From: Lachnospiraceae bacterium
GTDB taxonomy: Bacteria; Bacillota; Clostridia; Lachnospirales; Lachnospiraceae
Assembly: GCA_017558145.1 (NCBI GenBank)
Contig: JAFYWF010000049.1
Coordinates: 1-64,000 of the forward strand
Length of the DNA: 64,000 bases
Reading direction: 5' to 3'
The notes under the pieces were generated by a model. That model had not been told where the DNA came from and searched no databases. It saw only the letters and a list, made by a program, of their open reading frames with translations. Positions 7,437 through 15,583 of this stretch are shown in pieces; the stretch's first letter is position 1; the number at the start of each line of letters is the position of its first letter. A program made the translations under genes and the position numbers.

Positions 7437-8250
7437 ACGCTTCAATATTCAAAATATAATTAACAGCTTTTTCAGCTTTGCTACTGGCAGAAACGATAAA
7501 CTTCACATCATTTCTTAATACTGATAACCAGTTTTGTATATATGCTGATGAATTGCGAAAACTCTTTCTTGTTTCAATTCCGATAATGTTCATTAGGTTC
7601 GCACTTCCTAACTCTGCGACAAGTTTATCTTTTCTTTCTTCAGCTCTGTTGCATCTGCGTTCACTCATTGTACTATGTACTGATTCATGAAATGCTGTGC
7701 TGTAATACTCGTTTGCATCTTTGAATTGTTCAAATAATGGTAACTGAATATAATCACGAATCGGTGAATAAAAAGCTTTGTCTCCTTTTATATGTTCCAC
7801 TGTTATCTGTTCTCTAGTCCAGTAGTCCTTCAAAACTTCTTCAGCCTTTTCTATTGGCTCTATGTCGTTTAGTTCCTCTTTCTTTAAAGGTTCAACGCCT
7901 TCTACTTGTGAAATATGAAACACATTTATATATTTTAATAATGGTATCTGTTTAATTGTTTTCGTTCCGTCTTCCTGTACTTCCTCAACTGGTAACACTT
8001 TCCAAAATACTACGAAAGAACTTTTTTCACCTCTTTTAATTTTGCCGCCTAAATCAGTCCACTGTTTGAATGTTGCCCATTCTCCGTCCTTAGATAAAAG
8101 CATCTGATTTAATAATGAATAGCTTCTTTTGCTTACTCTGTTATATGCTCCACTTCTTACTCCTGTCCATGGCTTTTCCCACGGGATGATTCCGCTTTCT
8201 AATTGTTTAATAATCCTATCTGTTACCATTTCATATACTGATTTACTCAT
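7435..8250 (-). CDS. ArdC-like antirestriction protein with zincin domain
   Basis: This 271-residue protein has an N-terminal ArdC-type ssDNA-binding region (VTDRIIKQLESGIIPWEKPW, about 9-28, is the family hallmark). A metallopeptidase-like C-terminus carries HESVH at 188-192 (HExxH zinc motif). ArdC proteins of plasmids and conjugative elements bind single-stranded DNA and protect incoming DNA from host restriction. The gene is transcribed leftward from the operator-rich region at 8300-8380, divergently from the ribbon-helix-helix regulator, so it is probably repressed by that regulator. Confidence 0.85.
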   Translation of the reverse strand: MSKSVYEMVTDRIIKQLESGIIPWEKPWTGVRSGAYNRVSKRSYSLLNQMLLSKDGEWATFKQWTDLGGKIKRGEKSSFVVFWKVLPVEEVQEDGTKTIKQIPLLKYINVFHISQVEGVEPLKKEELNDIEPIEKAEEVLKDYWTREQITVEHIKGDKAFYSPIRDYIQLPLFEQFKDANEYYSTAFHESVHSTMSERRCNRAEERKDKLVAELGSANLMNIIGIETRKSFRNSSAYIQNWLSVLRNDVKFIVSASSKAEKAVNYILNIEA

Positions 8251-8308
8251 ATTCTTTTTATCTCCTTTTATATTGTGTTGTTGTTAGTTGTTAATAGGAT
8301 TATAACAT

Positions 8309-8377
8309 CTTGTACAAGAAAAATAAATATACATATTGTACAAGATTCAAAAGTCCAAAATATACACCTTGTACAAG
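8309..8377. promoter_or_regulatory. operator cluster, left half (three palindromes)
   Basis: Palindromic CTTGTACAAG occurs at 8309-8318 and 8368-8377, with a one-mismatch copy (ATTGTACAAG) at 8335-8344. They lie between the divergent ardC-like and ribbon-helix-helix genes. With the right-hand cluster they make six sites, the pattern expected for an autoregulating dimeric repressor. Confidence 0.75.
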
Positions 8378-8394
8378 ATGAATAACATTATCTA

Positions 8395-8423
8395 TTGTTT
8401 AACAAAAAAATGTGTGCTATGAT
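8395..8423 (+). promoter_or_regulatory. promoter of the ribbon-helix-helix gene
   Basis: TTGTTT at 8395-8400 and TATGAT at 8418-8423 are 17 bases apart. They lie just downstream of the operator cluster and upstream of GGAG and ATG 8456. Confidence 0.5.
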
Positions 8424-8455
8424 TATAAAAATAAAATGTATATGGAGAAAAACAA

Positions 8456-8647
8456 ATGAGCGAACAGGAAAAGAAGTTTGATGCAACTAAATATAAAAAT
8501 GATTTTCAAAAAGAAAAATATGATAGAATTATTGTAAATGTTCCAAAAGGAGATAAGAAAAAAATAGATGAGAACGCAAAAAAACAAGGATATAAAAGTT
8601 TAAATGCGTTCGTAGTAGATGCAATAAAAGAAAAAATGAATATGTAG
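8456..8647 (+). CDS. ribbon-helix-helix (Arc/MetJ-type) regulator
   Basis: In this 63-residue protein, a charged N-terminus is followed by YDRIIVNVPKG (the ribbon, about 22-32) and two helices (KKKIDENAKKQGYKSLNAFV), the standard RHH pattern of small plasmid and phage repressors. Such proteins dimerise and bind short palindromes through the ribbon. The six CTTGTACAAG sites that flank this gene on both sides are the obvious targets, so autorepression and control of the divergent ardC-like gene are likely. The gene has its own terminator at 8655. Confidence 0.8.
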   Translation: MSEQEKKFDATKYKNDFQKEKYDRIIVNVPKGDKKKIDENAKKQGYKSLNAFVVDAIKEKMNM

Positions 8648-8654
8648 TGTTTTT

Positions 8655-8684
8655 ATAAAGTCATGAAAATGGCTTTATTTTTTT
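8655..8684 (+). terminator. terminator after the RHH gene
   Basis: ATAAAGTCAT (8655-8664) pairs with ATGGCTTTAT (8669-8678), one G-U pair, with loop GAAA and T7 following. Confidence 0.88.
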
Positions 8685-8696
8685 GCCTATAGCAAT

Positions 8697-8767
8697 CTTG
8701 TACAAGATGCACAATGAACAGACAAAAATCTAGTACAAGATTGACTATTTACAAAGTCTTGTACAAG
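8697..8767. promoter_or_regulatory. operator cluster, right half (three palindromes)
   Basis: CTTGTACAAG occurs at 8697-8706 and 8758-8767, with a one-mismatch copy (CTAGTACAAG) at 8730-8739. They lie upstream of the coiled-coil gene at 8892, so the same repressor probably controls this next transcript too. Confidence 0.75.
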
Positions 8768-8891
8768 ATGTACTATTATCTTACAAACAACACAGAGCAA
8801 CACACAAAACAAAGCACCTTGACAATTTAATAAGGCTTTACACCAACAAACTTGTTATGATAATATAATCATACAAAGGAGAGTTGATACC

Positions 8892-9131
8892 ATGAGTGAT
8901 ACACAACTTATTTTAAAAGAGCTTGAAAAGATAAACAGTCGATTAGATAAAATTGATAATCGTCTGGATGTGGTTGAACTAAAACAAGATAAGCTATCTT
9001 CTAAGTTAGAAGATATGCAGCTAGATATTAAATTATCTGAACGCAATATCAGACGTGATATTCACTTATTAAAAGACGAAAATGAAACAATCATCGAAAT
9101 CTTAAAGATGAATAATCTGGCTACAGTGTAA
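8892..9131 (+). CDS. small coiled-coil protein
   Basis: The function is not recognised. This 79-residue protein is almost entirely heptad-like (LEKINSRLDKIDNRLDVVEL ... DEN), typical of short coiled-coil oligomers found in plasmids and phages. AAAGGAG precedes the ATG. The gene follows the right operator cluster and ends at a strong terminator at 9156, so it is a single-gene unit likely repressed by the RHH protein. Confidence 0.7.
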   Translation: MSDTQLILKELEKINSRLDKIDNRLDVVELKQDKLSSKLEDMQLDIKLSERNIRRDIHLLKDENETIIEILKMNNLATV

Positions 9132-9155
9132 CAACTAAATAATCCAAATCATAAC

Positions 9156-9200
9156 AAGGTGTAAGGTCTTATTAAATTATTAAGGCTTTGCACCTTTTTA
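9156..9200 (+). terminator. terminator after the coiled-coil gene
   Basis: AAGGTG (9156-9161) pairs with CACCTT (9191-9196), the stem continues inward with wobble pairs to an AT-rich loop, and a T-run follows. Confidence 0.8.
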
Positions 9201-9349
9201 ATTTACCTAAAAACAGCCGGGCAAGCCGAAAGCACCCATAAAATTTCAATCCATATACTTGTGAGGAATAGCCACCATGAGCGAAACAATAGTCAAGAAG
9301 ATGATTGAAAGGCTGTAAACAACCAAAACAAGAAAAGGAGATAAATACC

Positions 9350-9670
9350 ATGTGTGCGACATTAGAAGAAATGAATTTAATTATGGAAGAAATTAAAAGC
9401 TTAGAAAGATTAAAAGAAGAAACCGAGGACAATATCTCAGCTTTAAAAATGAAAGCAATCGAGTTCTTACAGGAGAACGAAGCAACTTGTAAAACTACCA
9501 ATGACAAAGGAAAAGAAATCTTTCGCTTTATCGGTAACATTCATAAAGCTACACTTTCCACTCAGGAGCGTGAATCAGTTGATAAAAAAGAAGTAAAGAA
9601 GCTTCTTAGTGCAGATGATTATTTGAAAGTTTGCAAAGTGAGTATGTATCAAGTTTTAAGAATTAGTTAA
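9350..9670 (+). CDS. small helical protein of unknown function
   Basis: The product has 106 residues. I chose ATG 9350 because AAAAGGAG lies at the right distance. The first half is helical and acidic (EEMNLIMEEIKSLERLKEE). The second half carries SVDKKEVKKLLSADDYLKVC and ends with YQVLRIS, resembling phage-type proteins that act on DNA, but I cannot name a family. It begins a run of small co-directional genes with similar ribosome binding sites. Confidence 0.65.
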   Translation: MCATLEEMNLIMEEIKSLERLKEETEDNISALKMKAIEFLQENEATCKTTNDKGKEIFRFIGNIHKATLSTQERESVDKKEVKKLLSADDYLKVCKVSMYQVLRIS

Positions 9671-9712
9671 GTGGTTGCGACCACTATAAAAAGGGTTTTA
9701 AGTCGCAAGCGT

Positions 9713-9733
9713 TCCGGCGGTACATCTGCCGGA
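9713..9733 (+). promoter_or_regulatory. GC-rich leader hairpin before the next gene
   Basis: TCCGGC (9713-9718) pairs with GCCGGA (9728-9733). A smaller hairpin GTGGT/ACCAC lies at 9671-9684. They stand out as GC-rich in very AT-rich DNA and lie 35 bases before ATG 9768. Similar leader hairpins recur at 23702 and 24719. Confidence 0.45.
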
Positions 9734-9767
9734 GATAACCAAAACAAATAAGGAAGGTAGAAAAATT

Positions 9768-10169
9768 ATGACAAGAACATTTATTCAAGAAACAAATAAA
9801 AAGTGGGATGAATTAATCCAGATTGATACAGAAAGCGGAAAAGTAAAAATCTATACAGTAGACAAGGAATTGGGTTTTCCTTTTTCAGAATACTACACAA
9901 CAGTTGAAGAAATGGGTTATAAGTCAATCAATCAAATGATTAATACCATGAAAAAGAAAGATAACAAACAGGAAATTGATACAGCAGAGCAGACAGAAAA
10001 AGAAATTATCGGGCTTCTGAAGTTGGCAAAACATAGAGCAGAAAACAACAGACATATCTGTTTAATTTTAAAAGATGGCACAAAGTACAACGACATTGTA
10101 GAACGTTTGAAGGCTTACGGCATGACAGAAGCGGAAGCAGTAAAGAAAATTAGTAATTATTTGAAATAA
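9768..10169 (+). CDS. hypothetical protein
   Basis: This 133-residue protein is not recognised. The N-terminal half looks beta-rich (VKIYTVDKELGFPFSEYYTT). The C-terminal 60 residues look helical with a UBA/HTH-like ending (GMTEAEAVKKISNYL). It belongs to the co-directional small-gene run, with a leader hairpin upstream and AAGGAAGG as ribosome site. Confidence 0.65.
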   Translation: MTRTFIQETNKKWDELIQIDTESGKVKIYTVDKELGFPFSEYYTTVEEMGYKSINQMINTMKKKDNKQEIDTAEQTEKEIIGLLKLAKHRAENNRHICLILKDGTKYNDIVERLKAYGMTEAEAVKKISNYLK

Positions 10170-10195
10170 CAGAATGTAAAGGAGATAAACACAAC

Positions 10196-10321
10196 ATGAA
10201 AAGAAGAAGCTACTCAGAATCAGCATATGGAAGAATGAGAGACAGAATCAAAGAGAGGGAAGAAGCTGAAAAGAAGAAAGCCAAAACAAGAGTTCCATAT
10301 AAATATCTAATGAGCATATAG
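10196..10321 (+). CDS. very small basic protein
   Basis: This 41-residue protein is rich in Arg, Lys and Glu (MKRRSYSESAYGRMRDR ...). AAAGGAG stands at the correct spacing before ATG 10196, and the next gene's GGAGG overlaps the stop codon, so it is probably translated. The function is unknown. Confidence 0.55.
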   Translation: MKRRSYSESAYGRMRDRIKEREEAEKKKAKTRVPYKYLMSI

Positions 10322-10334
10322 GAGGAAAGCACCA

Positions 10335-10592
10335 ATGATGATGAATTATAACGCAACAAGCAACGCTTATATCATGAATGATATAGAAACAGTTTACACA
10401 TATGACGAATGGTTGAAGGAATATAATCGCAACAAAGCACTGGAAAGACAGCAGAAAAAGGAAACAGCAATTCAGAAAGGTCTTGGAATTGGATTGTTAG
10501 CGGTTGGAATTATCGGATGTTTGGTGTTCCCGGAAGATGCTGGTGGATTTGTATTTGCTAGTATTATGGGAATTATTAGGACATTTAACTAA
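10335..10592 (+). CDS. small membrane protein
   Basis: The N-terminal 48 residues of this 85-residue protein are polar, then a hydrophobic stretch (about 50-82, GLGIGLLAVGIIGCLVF and a second GGFVFASIMGII) suggests one or two membrane segments. GGAGG at the previous stop serves as ribosome site. The family is not recognised. Confidence 0.65.
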   Translation: MMMNYNATSNAYIMNDIETVYTYDEWLKEYNRNKALERQQKKETAIQKGLGIGLLAVGIIGCLVFPEDAGGFVFASIMGIIRTFN

Positions 10593-10607
10593 AGGGGGGG
10601 AAAAGAG

Positions 10608-10775
10608 ATGCAGTCACAAACAATGCAATTTGCAGTACAGAAGAAAGATGGTGTTATTGAGAAGATTGGAAAGAGTAGCATATTAACTCCGAAGACGAAT
10701 TTCAATGGGAAAGGAATCAAATGGTTTGACGATAGCAAGCTATTGAAAAAGAAAGTTAATCATATCAGGAAGTGA
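10608..10775 (+). CDS. small basic protein
   Basis: A 55-residue protein starts at ATG 10608 behind AAAGGGGGGG and ends at TGA 10773. It is basic with a KFW-type end (NFNGKGIKWFDDSKLLKKK). It lies in the same run and has no recognised family. Confidence 0.55.
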   Translation: MQSQTMQFAVQKKDGVIEKIGKSSILTPKTNFNGKGIKWFDDSKLLKKKVNHIRK

Positions 10776-10859
10776 CGGAAATGCCGTGGGAGATTCAGTT
10801 CTCCGCTTTTCTATCGGTAGAAATACCACAATAAAAACATTATACAGGAGAATAACGCA

Positions 10860-11474
10860 ATGGAAGAAAGGACATGGAGAAGAGGACAAAAGCAAACATA
10901 TACCGACAGACCTTTGACACTAGAAGAAGCAGAGTTTTCTGGAAGATGGGAAAATTATAAAAAGATATTTGAATTTATGTATTATTACAAAATGGATGAA
11001 GAGGAATGGTTTGATATCCTTATAATTCCATATTTGCAATCAGTTAAAAAGTATCATGAAAGACCAGATTTAAGAGCAAATTATAAATTTTGGCATGTAT
11101 GCAATCTGATGTTGTCTAAGGCTGTCTACAATCATAACAGAGCAATGAGCAGACAGAAACGGAAACCGGCAGAGGAAATTCTAAGCCTTGACTACATGAT
11201 GGAAGGAGACAATCTTTTTTCGGAAAGTAGATTGGATTATATGTGGATAGACCACAGACAACAAACGGAAAAAATTGTACTTGATAAGGAAATGTTAGCG
11301 GAAATTTTACTTGGTTTAACAGATGTGCAAAGTCGGATTTTTGAAATGCTTTTGGAAGGCTACAACAAAAGGGAGATTGGAGAGAAACTGTGTTTGAGTT
11401 GCACATTATTAAATACACAGTTGGAAAAATTGCAATGCGTTGTAGCGGATTATTTTATGAGGGATTGTTATTGA
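10860..11474 (+). CDS. sigma-70-like / region-4 HTH protein
   Basis: In this 204-residue protein, the C-terminal 60 residues (LGLTDVQSRIFEMLLEGYNK, then REIGEKLCLSCTLLNTQLEK) read as a sigma region 4 helix-turn-helix. The middle (FDILIIPYLQSVKKYH ... RANYKFWHVC ... KRKPAEEILSLD) resembles the degenerate region 2 of sigma-like proteins found in clostridial integrative elements. It probably directs host RNA polymerase to element promoters, or is a Tn916 Orf7-type regulator. It could conceivably serve the element's own RNA polymerase, but that enzyme family works without sigma in known cases. Confidence 0.65.
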   Translation: MEERTWRRGQKQTYTDRPLTLEEAEFSGRWENYKKIFEFMYYYKMDEEEWFDILIIPYLQSVKKYHERPDLRANYKFWHVCNLMLSKAVYNHNRAMSRQKRKPAEEILSLDYMMEGDNLFSESRLDYMWIDHRQQTEKIVLDKEMLAEILLGLTDVQSRIFEMLLEGYNKREIGEKLCLSCTLLNTQLEKLQCVVADYFMRDCY

Positions 11475-11513
11475 TTTGCAATCCCTTTGGTATGGAAAGG
11501 ATGGAAAAGAATC

Positions 11514-12092
11514 ATGGGACAAGCAACACATTATCTGATTACAGATGGACAAAGATACATAGGTTGTGATAAGGAAACGAGAGAAATTATTGTTGTGGAT
11601 AGTTTCAAGAAAGCATACAAGCGGAAATATAAGCAGATAAATAATATTTACAATAATTATAGGGCAACGTTGTTGTCGGATGCAGATTGGAAAATTCTCA
11701 GCACCATTGAAGTTAAAACGGATTTAACGGAAGTAGAAGCGAAAATTGACGTGGATTTTATTATGGAATCTTTGGAAATGGATTTTGATTTATTGGTAAA
11801 GCGGAAAAAGTTTCTTGAGTTGAAACGGCTTGAAATTGAACGTGAGATAACGGATGTGTACCACGCAATGGAGTTTTACAATCTAAATGCAGCCAAAGGA
11901 TATAAAATATATAAGATGATGCAGGAGCGACTTATTCGCAGAAGACAGAATAAGGATGAAATTCTTAAAATTGATTATATTCTTTCCGGGGGAATCAGTG
12001 GACTAACTAGCAAGGAAACACGGAAACAATTTGAAGCATTGGAAAACAGACAGTATCAGCCTAGAGTTTTGAAGGAACTGTTTGAAGTGTAG
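11514..12092 (+). CDS. hypothetical protein
   Basis: The product has about 192 residues from ATG 11514, preceded by GGAAAGGATGG. The beginning (HYLITDGQRYIGCDKETREI) looks like a small beta-domain; the rest is charged and helical (LELKRLEIEREITDVYHAME). The family is not recognised. It sits between the sigma-like and recombinase genes and reads in the same direction. Confidence 0.65.
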   Translation: MGQATHYLITDGQRYIGCDKETREIIVVDSFKKAYKRKYKQINNIYNNYRATLLSDADWKILSTIEVKTDLTEVEAKIDVDFIMESLEMDFDLLVKRKKFLELKRLEIEREITDVYHAMEFYNLNAAKGYKIYKMMQERLIRRRQNKDEILKIDYILSGGISGLTSKETRKQFEALENRQYQPRVLKELFEV

Positions 12093-12221
12093 TGGAAAAT
12101 ATATAGTTTTTATCCTTACATGAAAACATTAACTTCTTCAAATGGGTTTTTTGTGTAACTTTGGGAGGGTTTTAATTTTTAAAATCATATACGAAAAAAG
12201 TTATGGATTTCATGGAAAGAT

Positions 12222-12878
12222 ATGGAGGAAAATGGAGTGGTGGAAAACAAAATAATATCATACATGAGGATATCGACAAATAACAAGACTCAAAAAGTGG
12301 ACAGGCAACAGCAAACTATTATTGAATATTCCATTAGGAATAATTTTAGAGTTGATGAATTTGTGTCTGATATTATCACGGGTGGAACGAAAGCAGACAA
12401 CAGACCGAATTATCATAATATGAAAAAGCATTTAAGAAAGGGGGATGCACTTATTATATCGGATGTAGACCGCTTGGGAAGAAATGCTGATGATGTAATA
12501 ATGGAAATAAAAGACCTTCAAGCTAAAGGAGTTCGTGTAGTTGCTTTGGATGTTCCTTTTCTGAATGATTGGGAAAAGATGAATGATGACAGTTTATCAA
12601 AAATGGTGATAGATATTTTTGTGACTTTAAAGGCTCATATAGCTCAACAGGAAAAGGAGAAGATACATGATAGAGTTATGCAAGGATTGGATGCGGCAAG
12701 AAAAAATGGAAAGAAATTAGGTAGACCTGCAACGGGAGTACCAAAGAATTTTATTAAAGAATATAACAAATTTCAATCTGGGGAATATGGGAATATGTCT
12801 GTAGTACAGTTTGCAAAATTACAAGGTATTGCAGTAAGTACGTTTTATAAGTATGTGAACATACTGAAAGGGAATTGA
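12222..12878 (+). CDS. serine recombinase (resolvase/invertase type)
   Basis: In this 218-residue protein the catalytic domain begins ISYMRIST (the serine in this motif is the nucleophile). IISDVDRLGRNADDV matches the conserved DRLGR helix. A C-terminal HTH (MSVVQFAKLQGIAVSTFYKY) follows GRPATG, the resolvase hinge. The length fits small resolvases, not large serine integrases. It probably resolves multimers of the excised circle or inverts a segment, which fits an element that also carries partition genes. The start is uncertain: ATG 12222 or GTG 12237/12240. Confidence 0.9.
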   Translation: MEENGVVENKIISYMRISTNNKTQKVDRQQQTIIEYSIRNNFRVDEFVSDIITGGTKADNRPNYHNMKKHLRKGDALIISDVDRLGRNADDVIMEIKDLQAKGVRVVALDVPFLNDWEKMNDDSLSKMVIDIFVTLKAHIAQQEKEKIHDRVMQGLDAARKNGKKLGRPATGVPKNFIKEYNKFQSGEYGNMSVVQFAKLQGIAVSTFYKYVNILKGN

Positions 12879-12917
12879 TTTTTGATTAGTATTATAAATA
12901 AGGAAGAAACAAAACAA

Positions 12918-13085
12918 ATGAAAACAAAAATAGGCTACAAAAACGGCTACAAAATAATAATTCGGGATTCCTTCTATGAAGTTAGTTCTGGATGTCGTGC
13001 GATTTATTATGGCAGTTGTCACAGGAATAGCACAATAGAGGAAATTATAAACAAAACTATATTAATAAAGAAAGAAAAGGATTAG
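12918..13085 (+). CDS. small hypothetical protein
   Basis: About 55 residues from ATG 12918 (AAGGAAG upstream). A compact beta-looking sequence (TKIGYKNGYKIIIRDSFYEV) is followed by a helix. No family is recognised. The gene is followed within 12 bases by the XRE-like gene. Confidence 0.5.
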   Translation: MKTKIGYKNGYKIIIRDSFYEVSSGCRAIYYGSCHRNSTIEEIINKTILIKKEKD

Positions 13086-13096
13086 GGGGATTATAG

Positions 13097-13309
13097 ATGG
13101 CAAGGGCAAAAATAAATTTATATGATTTTTGGTTGCGTTTAGATGATGCAATATATTTACAAGGGAGACAAAAGAAAGAAGTGGCTCAGAAGTGTGGGTT
13201 CGATAGAAAATTGCTGTCAAACTACAACAATTTATCAGTTGGGTATTTGATTTTACTTTGTAGAGAATTAAATGTTAGTGCTGATTATTTGTTGTTTGGA
13301 AAGAATTAA
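13097..13309 (+). CDS. XRE/Cro-type HTH protein
   Basis: This 70-residue protein is a single helix-turn-helix (GRQKKEVAQKCGFDRKLLSN, then YLILLCRELNVSADYLLFG), the standard XRE/Cro fold of phage and plasmid regulators. It is short enough to be only the DNA-binding domain. The C-terminal SADYLLFG is typical of Cro-like proteins. It probably controls a nearby transcript; no target is evident. Confidence 0.78.
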   Translation: MARAKINLYDFWLRLDDAIYLQGRQKKEVAQKCGFDRKLLSNYNNLSVGYLILLCRELNVSADYLLFGKN

Positions 13310-13330
13310 GATTACGGAGGATAGATAAAA

Positions 13331-13945
13331 TTGAAACAATTTGTAATAGACCAGATGAAAGAATATCAGCATAGAAAGACTACTGTTAAAGCTGTCAAGT
13401 ATCAAGATGGAATGGAAGATGGTTGGATTGTGGAGTATGAAAATCGTACAGGAGATTTTGAAATAATAAATAGATTATTTGTTAGCAAAGAAGAAGCAAG
13501 AAAATATATTACCAGCTCTACGGATGAAATAAACAAAATAAGAAGTGATTTCCAAGAATATACAGAGTACATAGATTTTATTCCTGTAATTTTACATGAA
13601 ATTTCTAAGGAAGAATACGAGGAAAGTGATGGTTGTTGTACTGTAGCTGATGGAAGTAATTATTTTGAATATGAAAAAATTGAAGCTGATTGTTGGTTGA
13701 CGATGAATAATAGAGGTATTGTACATGGTTATTATGATACAGAAGATTTCTTTAAGGATTACGAAATACCAATTGAAAAATCAGATGTACATATTGGCTA
13801 TGATAAAGAATCAGAAGAGTTATATATGGAAATGAATTGTATCAGAGTTTTTATAGAAGAAACAGAAGTGGCTACAGTTGAGAAGTTGTTGGAAGGATTT
13901 GGAATATCTTTTACAGAGAAGATAGGACAAGTATTTTGGAGATAA
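13331..13945 (+). CDS. hypothetical protein
   Basis: A 204-residue protein starts at TTG 13331 behind CGGAGGAT. It is acidic, alternating strands and helices (KAVKYQDGMEDGWIVEYENR). No catalytic motif is visible and no family is recognised. It is the first of five closely packed genes ending at 15365. Confidence 0.62.
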   Translation: MKQFVIDQMKEYQHRKTTVKAVKYQDGMEDGWIVEYENRTGDFEIINRLFVSKEEARKYITSSTDEINKIRSDFQEYTEYIDFIPVILHEISKEEYEESDGCCTVADGSNYFEYEKIEADCWLTMNNRGIVHGYYDTEDFFKDYEIPIEKSDVHIGYDKESEELYMEMNCIRVFIEETEVATVEKLLEGFGISFTEKIGQVFWR

Positions 13946-13958
13946 GGAGGAAAAGCGT

Positions 13959-14357
13959 ATGTTATATGTTGATAATAAATTTGAAATAGGTCAGGAAGTA
14001 TTCTTGATTACAGAAAGAAAAGTAAGAATTGAGGATAAACGCACTTGTGATGTGTGTTTAGGTGTTGGAACAATTATATACAAGGGATATGAGATAAAAT
14101 GTCCTAAATGTCATGGAAGAAGAGAAATTGTGTTGGATTCTAAACCAACCATTATACATTCTGTTGAGGATAAACCGTACCGCATAGTTAGTTATCGTTT
14201 CACAGTTTGTAAAGATGGTGAAATTTTAAGATATAAGATTAAACAGGGTTATGAAAAAGAAAAGAGTGTTTCAGAAGAAACAATTTTTACTACTTTGGAA
14301 GAAGCTGTTGCGGAATGTGATAAATTGAATAATCTGGAATCGGAGGAAGTAAAATAA
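13959..14357 (+). CDS. zinc-ribbon protein (DnaJ-like CxxCxGxG)
   Basis: In this 132-residue protein, CDVCLGVGTI and CPKCHGRREI (about 30-52) form a DnaJ-like zinc hairpin. The rest is a beta-rich domain (YRIVSYRFTVCKDGEILRYK). Phage and plasmid proteins of this style are common, but I cannot name the function. AAGGAGG precedes the start, and the stop overlaps the next ATG by one base, implying translational coupling. Confidence 0.65.
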   Translation: MLYVDNKFEIGQEVFLITERKVRIEDKRTCDVCLGVGTIIYKGYEIKCPKCHGRREIVLDSKPTIIHSVEDKPYRIVSYRFTVCKDGEILRYKIKQGYEKEKSVSEETIFTTLEEAVAECDKLNNLESEEVK

Positions 14358-14545
14358 TGGCAACAGATAGACAAACACCTTGCTTATACTATATTTGTTC
14401 CGGAATGTGTATCAAAGGTCGCAAAGCTGACCACAAACATTATTGTAAGCGGTGCGATAAGTACAAGCCTAGAGCAAGGGTAAGATATAAAAATCAGAAG
14501 AAAGAAAAGTTGGAGAAAATACGGAAGAATGAGAGGAACGATTGA
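14357..14545 (+). CDS. small Cys/His-rich protein
   Basis: In this 62-residue protein, C9, C14 and C18, with H27, H29, C31 and C34 (CLYYICSGMCI ... HKHYCKRC), could hold one zinc ion. The tail is strongly basic (KPRARVRYKNQKKEKLEK). It is coupled to the gene before it and overlaps the next. DNA or RNA binding is plausible but unproven. Confidence 0.6.
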   Translation: MATDRQTPCLYYICSGMCIKGRKADHKHYCKRCDKYKPRARVRYKNQKKEKLEKIRKNERND

Positions 14546-14808
14546 TGGGTAAAGGCAGTTTATTCAAAAATGATTTCTTTGGAATAAAGCGAAAGTTGTT
14601 TGTATGGAAAAATATAAAAAGACTAAAACAAATAAATCATCTACAAGCAAAAATATTAGAGCGATTATTAAACATGATGCTTGATATCGGTTATCCATGT
14701 AATGCGGAACAGGAGAAAACCTTACAGTGGGTATGTGAGAAATATGATGCTTTATTTAAGGAAATCAATAATAAAATGAATCGTGCAAAAGGAATGATAA
14801 GAATATGA
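14545..14808 (+). CDS. small helical protein
   Basis: An 87-residue protein starts at ATG 14545 behind AGAGG (14532); TTG 14542 is an alternative. It is basic in its first half (KRKLFVWKNIKRLKQINHL) and helical throughout. It overlaps the next gene by ATGA. The family is not recognised. Confidence 0.58.
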   Translation: MGKGSLFKNDFFGIKRKLFVWKNIKRLKQINHLQAKILERLLNMMLDIGYPCNAEQEKTLQWVCEKYDALFKEINNKMNRAKGMIRI

Positions 14809-15365
14809 GTAAAATTAATGTGCAAGAAGTTCTTATGCAGAAGGGAAAAGAATCTCAGTATGCTATTGTAAAATATAATATAAATAATAGTGAACGGATT
14901 ATGCCATTTTATTTTATATATGATGACAATGAGAAAGAATTTCTTCCATATCTCTGTTATTTACTGGAAACTGGGGAATATAAAAATAATAATGAAGCAA
15001 AAGAGTTTTTTGAATTTTTTAGTTTAAAATGTAAGGGATTCATAAAGGAGAATCACGTTGTTGTTGATAAAATTATATATGAGATTAATAAAGGTAGATT
15101 AGTAGTACCATTTTTACCCAAAGAGGTAGATGCTATTATTCCTATAACGGAAAAAGAATTTATTTTGTATACATTGGAGTTTGAACCAATTATTTTGTAC
15201 AAATTGAATATTTCTGAATTCTTGGATATGAAATGGAATTCTAAGGAAAGTATGCGGAAAGGTCTTATTGATAGTGGTAATTTTGATGCAGATACAGTAA
15301 ATAAGGTTATGGGTATTTTCGGGGAAATTGTTGGTGATTATTTGTTTAAAGAAAATAAAAGGTAG
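14805..15365 (+). CDS. hypothetical protein
   Basis: This 186-residue protein is acidic and beta/alpha mixed, with no recognised motif (YAIVKYNINNSERIMPFYFI, later VVPFLPKEVDAIIPIT). It is the last gene of the overlapping set from 13331; the ATGA overlap with the previous gene supports the start. Confidence 0.6.
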   Translation: MSKINVQEVLMQKGKESQYAIVKYNINNSERIMPFYFIYDDNEKEFLPYLCYLLETGEYKNNNEAKEFFEFFSLKCKGFIKENHVVVDKIIYEINKGRLVVPFLPKEVDAIIPITEKEFILYTLEFEPIILYKLNISEFLDMKWNSKESMRKGLIDSGNFDADTVNKVMGIFGEIVGDYLFKENKR

Positions 15366-15583
15366 TATATAAAAGTTGCAGTATAAAAATTTAACATTTT
15401 ACATATAGCAATGTAACAAGTTAGGTGCTATAATTTTTGTTAATCTTGGGAGTGATTACCCTTGATTGTTTGATTGATTGATGGGAGAAGGTCGTGTCCA
15501 GAAATGGTCATGGCTTTTCTTCTATAATTCAATATCTGTTAATTAAAAGGATTACAAATAGAATTGGTAATAAGGAGAAAATA

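Noticed and set aside
8309..8767. CRISPR array
   Set aside because: The repeats are 10-bp palindromes with spacings of 26-33 bases and a gene in the middle. There are no long repeats or equal spacers; they are operators.
10504..10686. 60-codon frame overlapping two small genes
   Set aside because: It is out of frame with 10335-10592 and 10608-10775, which both have correct ribosome sites, while this one has none.
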